Shown here in pieces: positions 1 to 6,359 of a stretch of DNA of 10,930 nucleotides. Below the pieces are notes generated by a model. The model was given only the letters and a program-made list of their open reading frames with translations. It did no database searches and was not told the DNA's origin. How positions within the stretch are numbered: the stretch's first letter is position 1; the number at the start of each line of letters is the position of its first letter. The translations under genes were made by a program, and so were the position numbers. The stretch spans positions 3,222-14,151 of the forward strand of contig DOZO01000032.1 of assembly GCA_003517965.1 (NCBI GenBank). The letters are read 5' to 3'. Origin of the DNA: Desulfobulbaceae bacterium (GTDB taxonomy: Bacteria > Desulfobacterota > Desulfobulbia > Desulfobulbales > Desulfurivibrionaceae).

Positions 1-20
1 TGGTGCTGCTGAACGCTTAC
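1..20. repeat. Left copy of 20-bp terminal inverted repeat
   Basis: The first 20 bases, TGGTGCTGCTGAACGCTTAC, are the exact reverse complement of bases 10910-10929. The match stops inward at base 21 (T here, against G implied by C10909). It cannot be followed outward because the window ends. The copy lies 31 nt before the DUF47 start codon. I see no further full copy inside the window. It could be an interspersed genomic repeat at which an assembly broke, or the end of a larger inverted repeat. No transposase is present to support a mobile element. Confidence 0.85.
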
Positions 21-36
21 TATTTTCCTGCATTCC

Positions 37-44
37 AAAGGAGG
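37..44 (+). promoter_or_regulatory. Ribosome binding site of the DUF47 gene
   Basis: AAAGGAGG is a near-perfect Shine-Dalgarno sequence 7 nt before the ATG at 52. It fixes that codon as the start of the phosphate operon's first gene. The promoter must lie at or beyond the left edge of the window. Confidence 0.85.
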
Positions 45-51
45 CAAGATT

Positions 52-681
52 ATGCGTTTACCCGGCATAAGCAAAAAACATATCTTTTACGAGCTGCTTG
101 AAAAGCAGGCGCAGTTCGCGGTAGATGCGGCCAAGGAATTTCACGCCCTGGTCAATGATTTTGCCAACCTTCCCCGTTATGCAACCAGAATCAAGGAGAT
201 AGAAAGCGAGGCCGATCACGTCACCCATGAGCTGGCCAACCGGATCGACGCCACCTTTGTCACCCCGTTAGACAAGGAAGACCTGCATGCCCTGTCCAGC
301 GAACTGGATGATGTGACCGACTGCATAGAGGCCTGCACCGGCAGGATGGCACTCTACCAGCTTACTAAATCTCGCCCCGATCTGGGAGCGTTGGTTATGC
401 TGCTGTTGCAGATCACCGAAGCCACGCGGGAGGCAATCAAGGCGTTGCGCACCAAGCCCAACCGGGATAATGTTCAGGATCTTTTCATCCACATCCACCA
501 GATTGAAAACGAGCATGACGCGTTGTTCCGTAAAGCCCTTGCCGACCTACTCAACGCCCCGGACGCTGACCCAATCAAGGTGATCAAGTGGAAGGAAATC
601 TACGACCGGATAGAGGCGGCGGTGGACAAATGCGAAGACGTTGCCCATATCATCGAAAGCGTGGTTGTGAAATATGCTTAG
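52..681 (+). CDS. DUF47 / PhoU-like phosphate transport regulator
   Basis: This 209-residue cytoplasmic, all-helical protein belongs to the DUF47 (TIGR00153, PhoU_div) family, relatives of PhoU that are usually encoded next to PiT permeases and are thought to tune them. Visible family features are the acidic metal-binding-type helices: the E49/E52/E54-A-D55 segment, the 'TPLDKEDLHALSSELDDVTD' stretch at 71-90, the 'IENEHDALFRKAL' helix near 151-163 and the C-terminal helix with 'KWKEIYDRIE' and 'CEDVAHIIESVVVKYA'. The length is normal for the family. The start is set by a strong ribosome binding site. Its last 8 nt overlap the start of the permease gene (ATGCTTAG), so the two are almost certainly translationally coupled. 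Family identity is clear; the regulatory role is inferred from the family and context. Confidence 0.93.
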   Translation: MRLPGISKKHIFYELLEKQAQFAVDAAKEFHALVNDFANLPRYATRIKEIESEADHVTHELANRIDATFVTPLDKEDLHALSSELDDVTDCIEACTGRMALYQLTKSRPDLGALVMLLLQITEATREAIKALRTKPNRDNVQDLFIHIHQIENEHDALFRKALADLLNAPDADPIKVIKWKEIYDRIEAAVDKCEDVAHIIESVVVKYA

Positions 682-2038
682 TCTGTCGCTGCTGCTGGTG
701 CTGGTTGTGGTCTGCGCGCTGGCCTTCGATTACATCAATGGCTTTCATGATACGGCCAACGCCATCGCCACGGTGGTTTCAACCAGGGTACTCTCCCCGC
801 GAAAAGCCATTATTATGGCGGCCTGTCTGAACTTCGTTGGCGCTCTCTTCTCTACCCAGGTAGCAATCACCGTCGCCAGCGGGTTACTTGATACGGCTCG
901 TTTCCAGATTGCCGATCTTCATCAACCAGCAGAATTTACCGCCAGATTGCGGCAGCCCGCTGATCCGGTTTCCCAATATCTGGCCCAACAACTTTCCTCC
1001 GCAACCCAGGAGCTAATCAGGCCATATACCTTGGGCGACTCTCCTTCTCCAGAGTTGCAGGCCGCTGTGGTGGCTGACTTAAACCGCATCATCACCCAAA
1101 CCGATCTTTACACAGCCGAACGATTCGCCGGAATCTCGCTCAAAGCAAAAACGGTGGCCAAGGCCAAGAACTCCAGCAAGCTGAAACCGGAAGAACTGGC
1201 CAACAGCAACCGTGCTCTGCTGGAACAAGCCTATCCCCAAGAGCTTGGCTCAAACCAGCATGCCTTCCAGTTGGTTATCCTGGCCGGCATCCTCGGGGCA
1301 ATCGTCTGGAACCTGATCACCTGGAAATACGGCATCCCCAGCAGTTCTTCCCATGCCCTGATCGGCGGCTTGTGCGGCGCGGCCATCATCCACGGCGGGC
1401 TGCCTTCGGTGCTCTGGAACGGGATTGTCCACAAGGTGCTTATTCCCTTGGTTGGTTCTCCGGCCATGGGCTTTATCCTCGGGTTCCTGCTGATGGGCGG
1501 TATTTTTAAAACCCTTGCCCATGTGCATCCTGGTCGAGTGAGCGCCAGCTTTCGCAATCTACAGATTGTTTCCGCCGCAGCCATGGCCTTTACTCACGGC
1601 TTAAACGACGCCCAAAAAAGCATGGGCATCATCACCATGGCCTTAGTAAGCGCCCGGATGATTCCTGAACCAGTAGTTCCTCTGTGGGTAGTGTTATCCT
1701 GTGCCGCCGCCATGGCCCTGGGTACCTCCGTAGGTGGCTGGCGCATCATCAAAACCATGGGGCACAAGATAATCCGGCTGGAGCCGGTGCACGGTTTTGC
1801 CGCCGAAACCTCGTCTGCCATCGTCCTTTTTGTGACCAGCCACTTCGGTATGCCGGTAAGCACCACCCACGTCATCTCCGGCAGCATCTTCGGGGTAGGT
1901 TCCAGCAAGCGGCTGTCCGCCGTCCGTTGGGGCGTGGCCCAGAGCATGGTCATGGCCTGGGTCTTAACCCTTCCCGCCGCTGGTCTGGTTGCCGCACTTT
2001 CGTATGAGCTACTTATGCTTGTGGGGCTTGGCAAGTAG
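674..2038 (+). CDS. pit: PiT-family inorganic phosphate permease with internal insert
   Basis: This 454-residue inner-membrane, cation-coupled phosphate symporter belongs to the PiT (PHO4) family. Both halves of the family's inverted repeat are visible. The N-terminal signature 'DYINGFHDTANAIATVV' is at 19-35 and its counterpart 'FTHGLNDAQKSMGI' at 306-319. The paired 'GIPSSSSHALIGG' is at 220-232 and 'GMPVSTTHVISGS' at 392-404. Hydrophobic segments cover roughly 3-18, 45-70, 198-213, 228-240, 255-276, 300-325, 336-350, 380-390 and 425-450. Short bacterial PiT proteins go almost directly from the second membrane segment to the third. Here residues ~75-192 form a hydrophilic insert with many Q, A and K residues and predicted helices. 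The start overlaps the DUF47 stop, giving tight coupling. I see no Pho box because the upstream region is cut off. Substrate is inferred from the family; sulfate permease relatives exist, but the DUF47 partner favours phosphate. Confidence 0.93.
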   Translation: MLSLSLLLVLVVVCALAFDYINGFHDTANAIATVVSTRVLSPRKAIIMAACLNFVGALFSTQVAITVASGLLDTARFQIADLHQPAEFTARLRQPADPVSQYLAQQLSSATQELIRPYTLGDSPSPELQAAVVADLNRIITQTDLYTAERFAGISLKAKTVAKAKNSSKLKPEELANSNRALLEQAYPQELGSNQHAFQLVILAGILGAIVWNLITWKYGIPSSSSHALIGGLCGAAIIHGGLPSVLWNGIVHKVLIPLVGSPAMGFILGFLLMGGIFKTLAHVHPGRVSASFRNLQIVSAAAMAFTHGLNDAQKSMGIITMALVSARMIPEPVVPLWVVLSCAAAMALGTSVGGWRIIKTMGHKIIRLEPVHGFAAETSSAIVLFVTSHFGMPVSTTHVISGSIFGVGSSKRLSAVRWGVAQSMVMAWVLTLPAAGLVAALSYELLMLVGLGK

Positions 2039-2452
2039 GGCGCGAACGTTTCTCGCTGCGGAGATGACCAGAAAAGCTGAATAACTTGTTAAAAAACATG
2101 CAACTAATTCGGTGTACAAAAAAACTTCAGAAAGAGATGGGCCTAAGCAAAGCCTCCCTTGCGGAATCAGAACCTGCTGTTGCTTGTCTGGGTTCGTGGC
2201 ACGCAAATTTGCTTTTCATTGCCCGGCGCAAATGTGTTCTGTTTGTCAGGGTGGTATTCATAGCCCCGCTATACCCGGTATCATCAAAAAGCTGAACCAT
2301 ATGCCCATGGGGGCACTTAAGTATGCATATCCCATCGAGGCCTTGAAAGCCATTTGCGCAAACGTTGCCCCGCAATAACTCCAGTCGGTGGGTTACAACG
2401 GTCTGGCTTGTTGTCCTGTGTACCTCTGTGGTTCCCTCCGAAAAAAGGAAAA
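2039..2452. other. 414-bp region without an intact gene
   Basis: Between the permease stop and the YkgJ start there is no convincing intact gene. The left part (2098-2247) encodes a recognisable N-terminal fragment of a DUF6933-like protein. From about 2248 on, the sequence has open stretches in two + frames. One, in the frame ending at 2378, reads '...KKLNHMPMGALKYAYPIEALKA...' and looks protein-like, but I cannot assign it. The last 50 bp contain the quasi-repeat CTGTGTAC/CTCTGTGG, of a kind I associate with non-coding DNA. No clear terminator hairpin follows the permease gene. The region reads as decayed coding sequence plus the leader of the next gene. Confidence 0.6.
2098..2295 (+). pseudogene. 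5' remnant of a DUF6933-like gene
   Basis: From the ATG at 2098 the frame reads 'MQLIRCTKKLQKEMGLSK...' and, 30 residues on, 'LGSWHANLLFIARRKCVLFV'. I recognise this as the start of the small DUF6933 family, whose members are roughly 150-170 residues long. Similarity appears to stop at about residue 50 (base 2247). The frame then runs through 15 unrelated-looking residues to a stop at 2293-2295. No good ribosome binding site precedes the ATG; an in-frame TTG at 2086 is an alternative. I call it a truncated remnant rather than a short functional gene because the conserved part ends abruptly and most of the expected domain is missing. The family name is from memory; its function is unknown to me. 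Confidence 0.6.
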
Positions 2453-3133
2453 ATGATAAATTTGATTGAGAATAACAAGTTATCTACGGCGCCTAATGAA
2501 TTTAAAGCCGATATCCCCATTGCCCTGCAAGAAAATTTCGTCATTGGCGTTTATGCTTCGCTGGATAAAGCAATTGTCTGCGAGCTGGATCGGTTATGTC
2601 GCGAAGAGAGTATCGTGCCAAGTTGCAAATCCGGCTGTTGTCATTGTTGCCGATATCATATCCTTACCAGCATTGCCGAGGCCCAGACCTTGGCGCAATA
2701 CATCCGGCGAGAATTTTCCGCAGAGCAGATAAACGATCTTCGCCTGCGCACGCAACAATGGCATGAATGGGATAATGCCAAACCGGGCAGACATCCATCC
2801 TCCAGCCTCGACGAACAGGCAGATCTTTCCAGCTACGACCATTCCTGCCCGCTTGATGTCAATGGCGTATGCAGTGTCTATCCCGTGAGACCCGTCGTAT
2901 GCCGCACCCATTTTGTCTGCTCGTCTCCCCTGTCCTGTTGGACAGCAAACGATCCTGCATCTGCGGAAGACCCTCCGACCATGCTCAGATCCGTGGTGAG
3001 GGCAGCGCATCCGTTTCCCCAGGCCATAAAAGATCATATCGAAAACACAGGCCTGGATTTTTCCCGCTCCCTAATGCTTCTCCCGCAATGGCTGGCACTG
3101 GAAATGGGTTGGGATTTCACCATCTCGCAGTGA
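2453..3133 (+). CDS. YkgJ-family cysteine-cluster protein
   Basis: This 226-residue soluble protein belongs to the YkgJ/CxxCxxCC family, thought to bind a metal ion, most likely zinc or an Fe-S cluster. The function is not established. The first cluster is dense: C58-x3-C62-C63-x-C65-C66, followed by the typical 'ILTSIAEAQTLAQYI' helix. The second is spread over 132-162: C132-P, C140-S-V-Y-P-V-R-P-V-V-C150-R, C156 and C162. The 'CSVYPVRPVVCR' segment is the family's hallmark. Two more cysteines occur at 43 and 49. The frame is open upstream to 2354, but the ATG at 2453 has an AAGGA 3 nt upstream and begins the family-like part; a TTG at 2462 would have better spacing. The gene stands alone between the remnant at 2098 and the PhnD-like gene, so its neighbours give no clue to its role. 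Confidence 0.85.
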   Translation: MINLIENNKLSTAPNEFKADIPIALQENFVIGVYASLDKAIVCELDRLCREESIVPSCKSGCCHCCRYHILTSIAEAQTLAQYIRREFSAEQINDLRLRTQQWHEWDNAKPGRHPSSSLDEQADLSSYDHSCPLDVNGVCSVYPVRPVVCRTHFVCSSPLSCWTANDPASAEDPPTMLRSVVRAAHPFPQAIKDHIENTGLDFSRSLMLLPQWLALEMGWDFTISQ

Positions 3134-3203
3134 TTGATTGCCGCCCTTACAAATTACTAAAAATAAAAGAAAACTTGATTTTGTTCCACCCCATGCTATT
3201 CTG

Positions 3204-3225
3204 AAATTATAATTTTGCTTATAAT
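3204..3225 (+). promoter_or_regulatory. Probable promoter region of the binding protein/kinase operon
   Basis: The 123-bp gap before the PhnD-like gene is much more AT-rich than its surroundings. It holds two perfect TATAAT hexamers, at 3208-3213 and 3220-3225. The first lies inside a perfect 12-bp palindrome, AAATTATAATTT (3204-3215). Neither has a convincing TTGACA-like box at 16-18 bp, so a typical strong sigma-70 promoter is not proven; an activator may be needed. The palindrome could be an operator or merely AT-rich coincidence. Confidence 0.4.
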
Positions 3226-3231
3226 GCATTC

Positions 3232-3246
3232 TTAAGGGCTCCTTAA
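3232..3246 (+). other. Small hairpin in the leader of the PhnD-like gene
   Basis: TTAAGG-GCT-CCTTAA forms a perfect 6-bp stem with a 3-nt loop, ending 10 nt before the ATG at 3257. It abuts the presumed ribosome binding site (AGAGAGGG, 3247-3254). It is followed by purines, not by a T tract, so it is not an intrinsic terminator. It could influence translation initiation or be chance. Confidence 0.3.
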
Positions 3247-3256
3247 AGAGAGGGAA

Positions 3257-4129
3257 ATGCCTGTGATTTTTTCACCCGCACTCATTGCCAGGCTTATTTC
3301 TCTGCTCAGCCTCTTCTGCCTGCTGTTATCCACCCCAATTCAGGCTGCCACCCAGCCACCCCTTGAGCTGTGGATTCATCCCTATCTGCCCGCGCCGGAA
3401 CTGGTGCGGCGGTTTACCCCCTTGGCCCACTATCTGGAAACAAAGGGTGGGCGAAAAATAGAGATCCGAATTTCCACCACCTATAAAGAACACGAGAAAC
3501 GACTGAGTGAAGACCGGGCCGACCTTGCCTTTGTCGGGCCATTTGGCTATGTTCAGGTGACCAAACGCCACGAGACGAAAAATATTCTCGCAATGATGGA
3601 GGGCAACGGCAAAACCGTGTTCCACGGAATAATCGCCGTACGGCAGGACGGACCGATCAAAACCCTCCAAGATCTTGTCGGCAAAAGCTTCGCCTTCGCC
3701 GACAACGAATCTACCATGGGAACCTTGGTGCCCCAAAACATGCTGCGGGAAGCTGGGGTAGAAATCGACCGGCTCAGCCGTTACAGTTTTCTTGCCTCCC
3801 ACAACGATGTGGCCTTGGCGATATTGGGCGGCTTTTACGATGCTGGCGGCTTAAAGGAGGAAGTATTTCTCGAATACGCCCACCGAGGCTTAAGGGTTCT
3901 GGCCAAGAGCCCGCCCATCCCCGAACATCTCTTTCTGGCTGGCAAACATCTGCCAGTCCCGCTGGTAAAAGTCCTGCGCAAGGCCCTGATACAACTCAAA
4001 GATCCGGCCATCCTCACCCCAATCCAGAAAACCGCCACTGGCATGGCCCCAGCTACCGACCGGGATTATGACATAGTTCGTCGTCTCTGCCAGGTCACTG
4101 CCAATTCTGCTCCCCTACCCGGGAAATAG
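3257..4129 (+). CDS. PhnD-like periplasmic binding protein (phosphate/phosphite/phosphonate type)
   Basis: This 290-residue exported solute-binding protein is of the PhnD/Phosphonate-bd (PF12974) type. Residues 1-30 form a signal peptide: short N-terminus with R12, hydrophobic core 13-25, and cleavage likely after 'TPIQA'. C21 is not in a proper lipobox, so it should be a soluble periplasmic protein. The mature part shows the family pattern: 'ADLAFVGPFGYVQ' at 88-100, 'GKSFAFADNESTMGTLVP' at 142-159, and 'HNDVALAILGGFYDAGGLKEE' at 182-202. The ATG at 3257 has AGAGAGGG very close upstream; the GTG at 3263 is a possible alternative. No ABC permease or ATPase gene follows. Instead a hybrid histidine kinase starts 3 nt after the stop, so I infer a sensing rather than a transport role. 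The ligand is unknown; family members bind phosphonates, phosphite or other small anions. Confidence 0.85.
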   Translation: MPVIFSPALIARLISLLSLFCLLLSTPIQAATQPPLELWIHPYLPAPELVRRFTPLAHYLETKGGRKIEIRISTTYKEHEKRLSEDRADLAFVGPFGYVQVTKRHETKNILAMMEGNGKTVFHGIIAVRQDGPIKTLQDLVGKSFAFADNESTMGTLVPQNMLREAGVEIDRLSRYSFLASHNDVALAILGGFYDAGGLKEEVFLEYAHRGLRVLAKSPPIPEHLFLAGKHLPVPLVKVLRKALIQLKDPAILTPIQKTATGMAPATDRDYDIVRRLCQVTANSAPLPGK

Positions 4130-4132
4130 GCC

Positions 4133-6313
4133 ATGCTACCTTCCTCCCGCAAATACTTGCGAACTCTTCTCGCCTTTATCCTGGTTCTGGCTCTGTTTTT
4201 GATCGGGCTGGACACTTTTTTCTTTTTGCGGGAGCAACGCAATTCTGCTCTGGAACAAGACGAAAAAACCAGGCACGAGCTGGAGCTGGTCGGCGCTTTT
4301 GTGATCGAACCCATGCTGAAGCAGGAGTTCAGCAAGGTGGAACAATTCCTCCTCCAATGGGGACGCAACAATCCAGAAGTGAAAGCCATCCATGCTTTCT
4401 TCCCTAAAGGGGAATCCCTGGCCGAATTCGAAAATTTCCTTCCTTCCAACGATCTTCTTATTGCCAGCACCCCGATCTATTTCGAAGGCCAGCATCTCCT
4501 TACCCTCGAAATCGTCAAAGATCGAAACATCTCCGAAGCGCCCCTCCAACGATTCAAACGAAACCTGATATTATTGTCTATCGCCCTCACCTCCTTTCTC
4601 GGCATAGTGCTATGGATTCTCCTCAGGTTCATGGCCATTCGTCCCTTAGAACAAGAAATCAACAGACGCCAAAAGGTGGAAGAAGAGCTGCAAAACTCCC
4701 ACGACCTGCTGGAATCCAGGGTGCAAGAGCGTACCATGGAACTGACCGAGGCGGTCATTGATCTGCATCGGGAGATGGTGGAACGCCATCATGCCGAAGG
4801 CGAGCTTGCCGCTGAGAAAGAACGTTTACTGGTGACCATGCGCAGTATCGGCGACGGAGTAATCAGCACCGATATCAAGGGCCGGGTGGTCCTGCTCAAC
4901 AAGGTGGCGGAACAACTAACCGGCTGGGAACACCACGAAGCGCTGGGTCGACCCTTGGATGAGATATTCCAGCTGCTGGACGGTGACACCCGTTGTCCAC
5001 TGGAAACACCGGTTGCCAGGGTGTTGCGGACCAATCAGGTCTTCATGCTTCCAGCCAGAGCACTGCTTACTGACAGGAATGGGGTGGAACGGGAGATCGC
5101 CGACAGCGCCGCCCCCATCCACAACGAGCTTAGCGAACTGGTGGGTGCGGTTCTGGTTTTTCGCGATGAAACCGAAAAAAACCGGATGACCACAGACCTG
5201 CTCAAGGTAAAAAAGCTGGAGTCGGTGGGGGTGCTGGCCGGAGGGATAGCCCACGATTTCAATAATATCCTGACCGCCATTCTGGGCAATATCGACCTTG
5301 CCCTACGCCTGGCCCAAGGCGATGCAGACACCAGATCCCTGCTGGAATCCGCAAAAAAAGCCTCCCTCCGAGCCAAAACTCTTACCGACCAACTCCTGAC
5401 CTTTGCCAAAGGGGGCGAACCGATCAAGCAACTGGCTGCCATAGACGAGGTAATCAGGGACTCCACCGAATTTGTCTTAAGGGGTAGCAATGTGCGCGGC
5501 GAATTTAACCTGCCCACTGATCTCTGGCCGATTCAGATGGATTCAGGGCAGATCAGTCAGGTAATCCAGAACATTATCCTCAATGCGGCACAGGCCATGC
5601 AAAACGGCGGAATAATAAACATTACCTGCTACAATCTCCCTCAAAAAAATAATACTGTGGAGTCGGAAGACTTTGTCAGCATTGCCATCCGTGACAGCGG
5701 GTCTGGCATTCCCGCTTCTCTGCTGGAATGTATCTTCGACCCCTACTTTACTACCAAGGAAAAAGGAAATGGGCTGGGACTCGCCATCACCCATTCCATC
5801 GTGATCAAACACGGTGGCCGGATCACGGTGGAATCAGAGGAGGGACTGGGCACCACCTTCACTATCTGGCTGCCTGCTTCACCCAAAGAGCAAATAACCG
5901 GTAAAGACATGGTCAAAATCAAGAAAACGGCAAGATCAAACAGAATTATGGTGATGGACGACGATAAGACAATCAGGGTACTCACTCAGAACATTCTCGA
6001 GTACCTTGGTTACACGGTAGTTCTGGCTACGGATGGCATAGAAGCTATTCGACTTTACCAGGAATACCTGGACGCCGGCACTCCCATCGACCTGACCATC
6101 ATGGACCTTACCATTCCAGGCGGCATGGGCGGCCAGGAGGCAATCAAAGGGCTGCTCGCCTTAAATCCTCTGGCCAAAGTTATCGTGGCCAGCGGCTACA
6201 GCAACGACCCAGTGATGGCCAATTACCGGGATTACGGTTTTGTAGCCATGCTCAGCAAACCCTTTGCGGTTATGGAACTATCCTCTGAAATCAGTCGGAT
6301 ACTGGAAGGTTGA
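4133..6313 (+). CDS. Membrane-bound PAS hybrid sensor histidine kinase with C-terminal receiver
   Basis: This 726-residue inner-membrane kinase has membrane segments at ~11-32 and ~144-165 enclosing a ~110-residue periplasmic domain. A short linker and a coiled coil follow (~172-232). A PAS domain spans ~233-350 ('SIGDGVISTDIKGRVVLLNKVAEQLTGW' region, ending 'VFRDETEKN'). The HisKA H-box 'GIAHDFNNIL' carries the phospho-accepting H374. The ATPase domain has an N-box around N484, G1 D521-S-G-S-G, F-box 'FDPYFTTK' 535-542 and G2 'GNGLGLA' 545-551. The receiver (~604-726) has acidic pocket D609/D610, phospho-acceptor D658 in 'MDLTIPGGMGG', S687 and K709. All catalytic residues are present. The start lies 3 nt after the binding protein's stop and has no strong ribosome binding site, so translation is probably coupled. 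There is no DNA-binding output, so a phosphotransfer protein or separate regulator elsewhere is expected. Confidence 0.93.
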   Translation: MLPSSRKYLRTLLAFILVLALFLIGLDTFFFLREQRNSALEQDEKTRHELELVGAFVIEPMLKQEFSKVEQFLLQWGRNNPEVKAIHAFFPKGESLAEFENFLPSNDLLIASTPIYFEGQHLLTLEIVKDRNISEAPLQRFKRNLILLSIALTSFLGIVLWILLRFMAIRPLEQEINRRQKVEEELQNSHDLLESRVQERTMELTEAVIDLHREMVERHHAEGELAAEKERLLVTMRSIGDGVISTDIKGRVVLLNKVAEQLTGWEHHEALGRPLDEIFQLLDGDTRCPLETPVARVLRTNQVFMLPARALLTDRNGVEREIADSAAPIHNELSELVGAVLVFRDETEKNRMTTDLLKVKKLESVGVLAGGIAHDFNNILTAILGNIDLALRLAQGDADTRSLLESAKKASLRAKTLTDQLLTFAKGGEPIKQLAAIDEVIRDSTEFVLRGSNVRGEFNLPTDLWPIQMDSGQISQVIQNIILNAAQAMQNGGIINITCYNLPQKNNTVESEDFVSIAIRDSGSGIPASLLECIFDPYFTTKEKGNGLGLAITHSIVIKHGGRITVESEEGLGTTFTIWLPASPKEQITGKDMVKIKKTARSNRIMVMDDDKTIRVLTQNILEYLGYTVVLATDGIEAIRLYQEYLDAGTPIDLTIMDLTIPGGMGGQEAIKGLLALNPLAKVIVASGYSNDPVMANYRDYGFVAMLSKPFAVMELSSEISRILEG

Positions 6314-6333
6314 ATTCTAACCTGTCTACCACC

Positions 6334-6359
6334 AAACCTTACTCCGAGTAGGGTTTTTT
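6334..6359 (+). terminator. Intrinsic terminator of the binding protein/kinase operon
   Basis: AAACCTTACTC (6334-6344) pairs with GAGTAGGGTTT (6346-6356) with one G-T wobble. Opening the top pair gives a 10-bp stem with a 3-nt loop. A run of six T (6354-6359) begins in the right arm, giving a classic rho-independent terminator on the + strand, 20 nt past the kinase stop. On the - strand the hairpin is followed by GGTGG rather than T, so it should not stop the convergent helicase transcript. The helicase's stop codon (6339-6341) lies inside the left arm. Confidence 0.8.

Noticed and set aside
1231..1584. Antisense reading frame within the phosphate permease gene
   Set aside because: It lies entirely inside a well-supported coding region and has no family features.
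2112..2378. 88-residue frame as an intact small gene
   Set aside because: Its first half is the shifted frame of the DUF6933-like remnant and there is no ribosome binding site; at most the second half is a gene fragment.
2354..2452. Upstream extension of the YkgJ protein to a start at 2354
   Set aside because: The extra 33 residues do not resemble the family, and the ATG at 2453 has a purine-rich ribosome binding site.
3257..3352. Lipoprotein signal at C21 of the PhnD-like protein
   Set aside because: The preceding residues (LSLF) do not fit a lipobox, which needs a small residue before the cysteine; an ordinary signal peptide ending in 'IQA' fits better.
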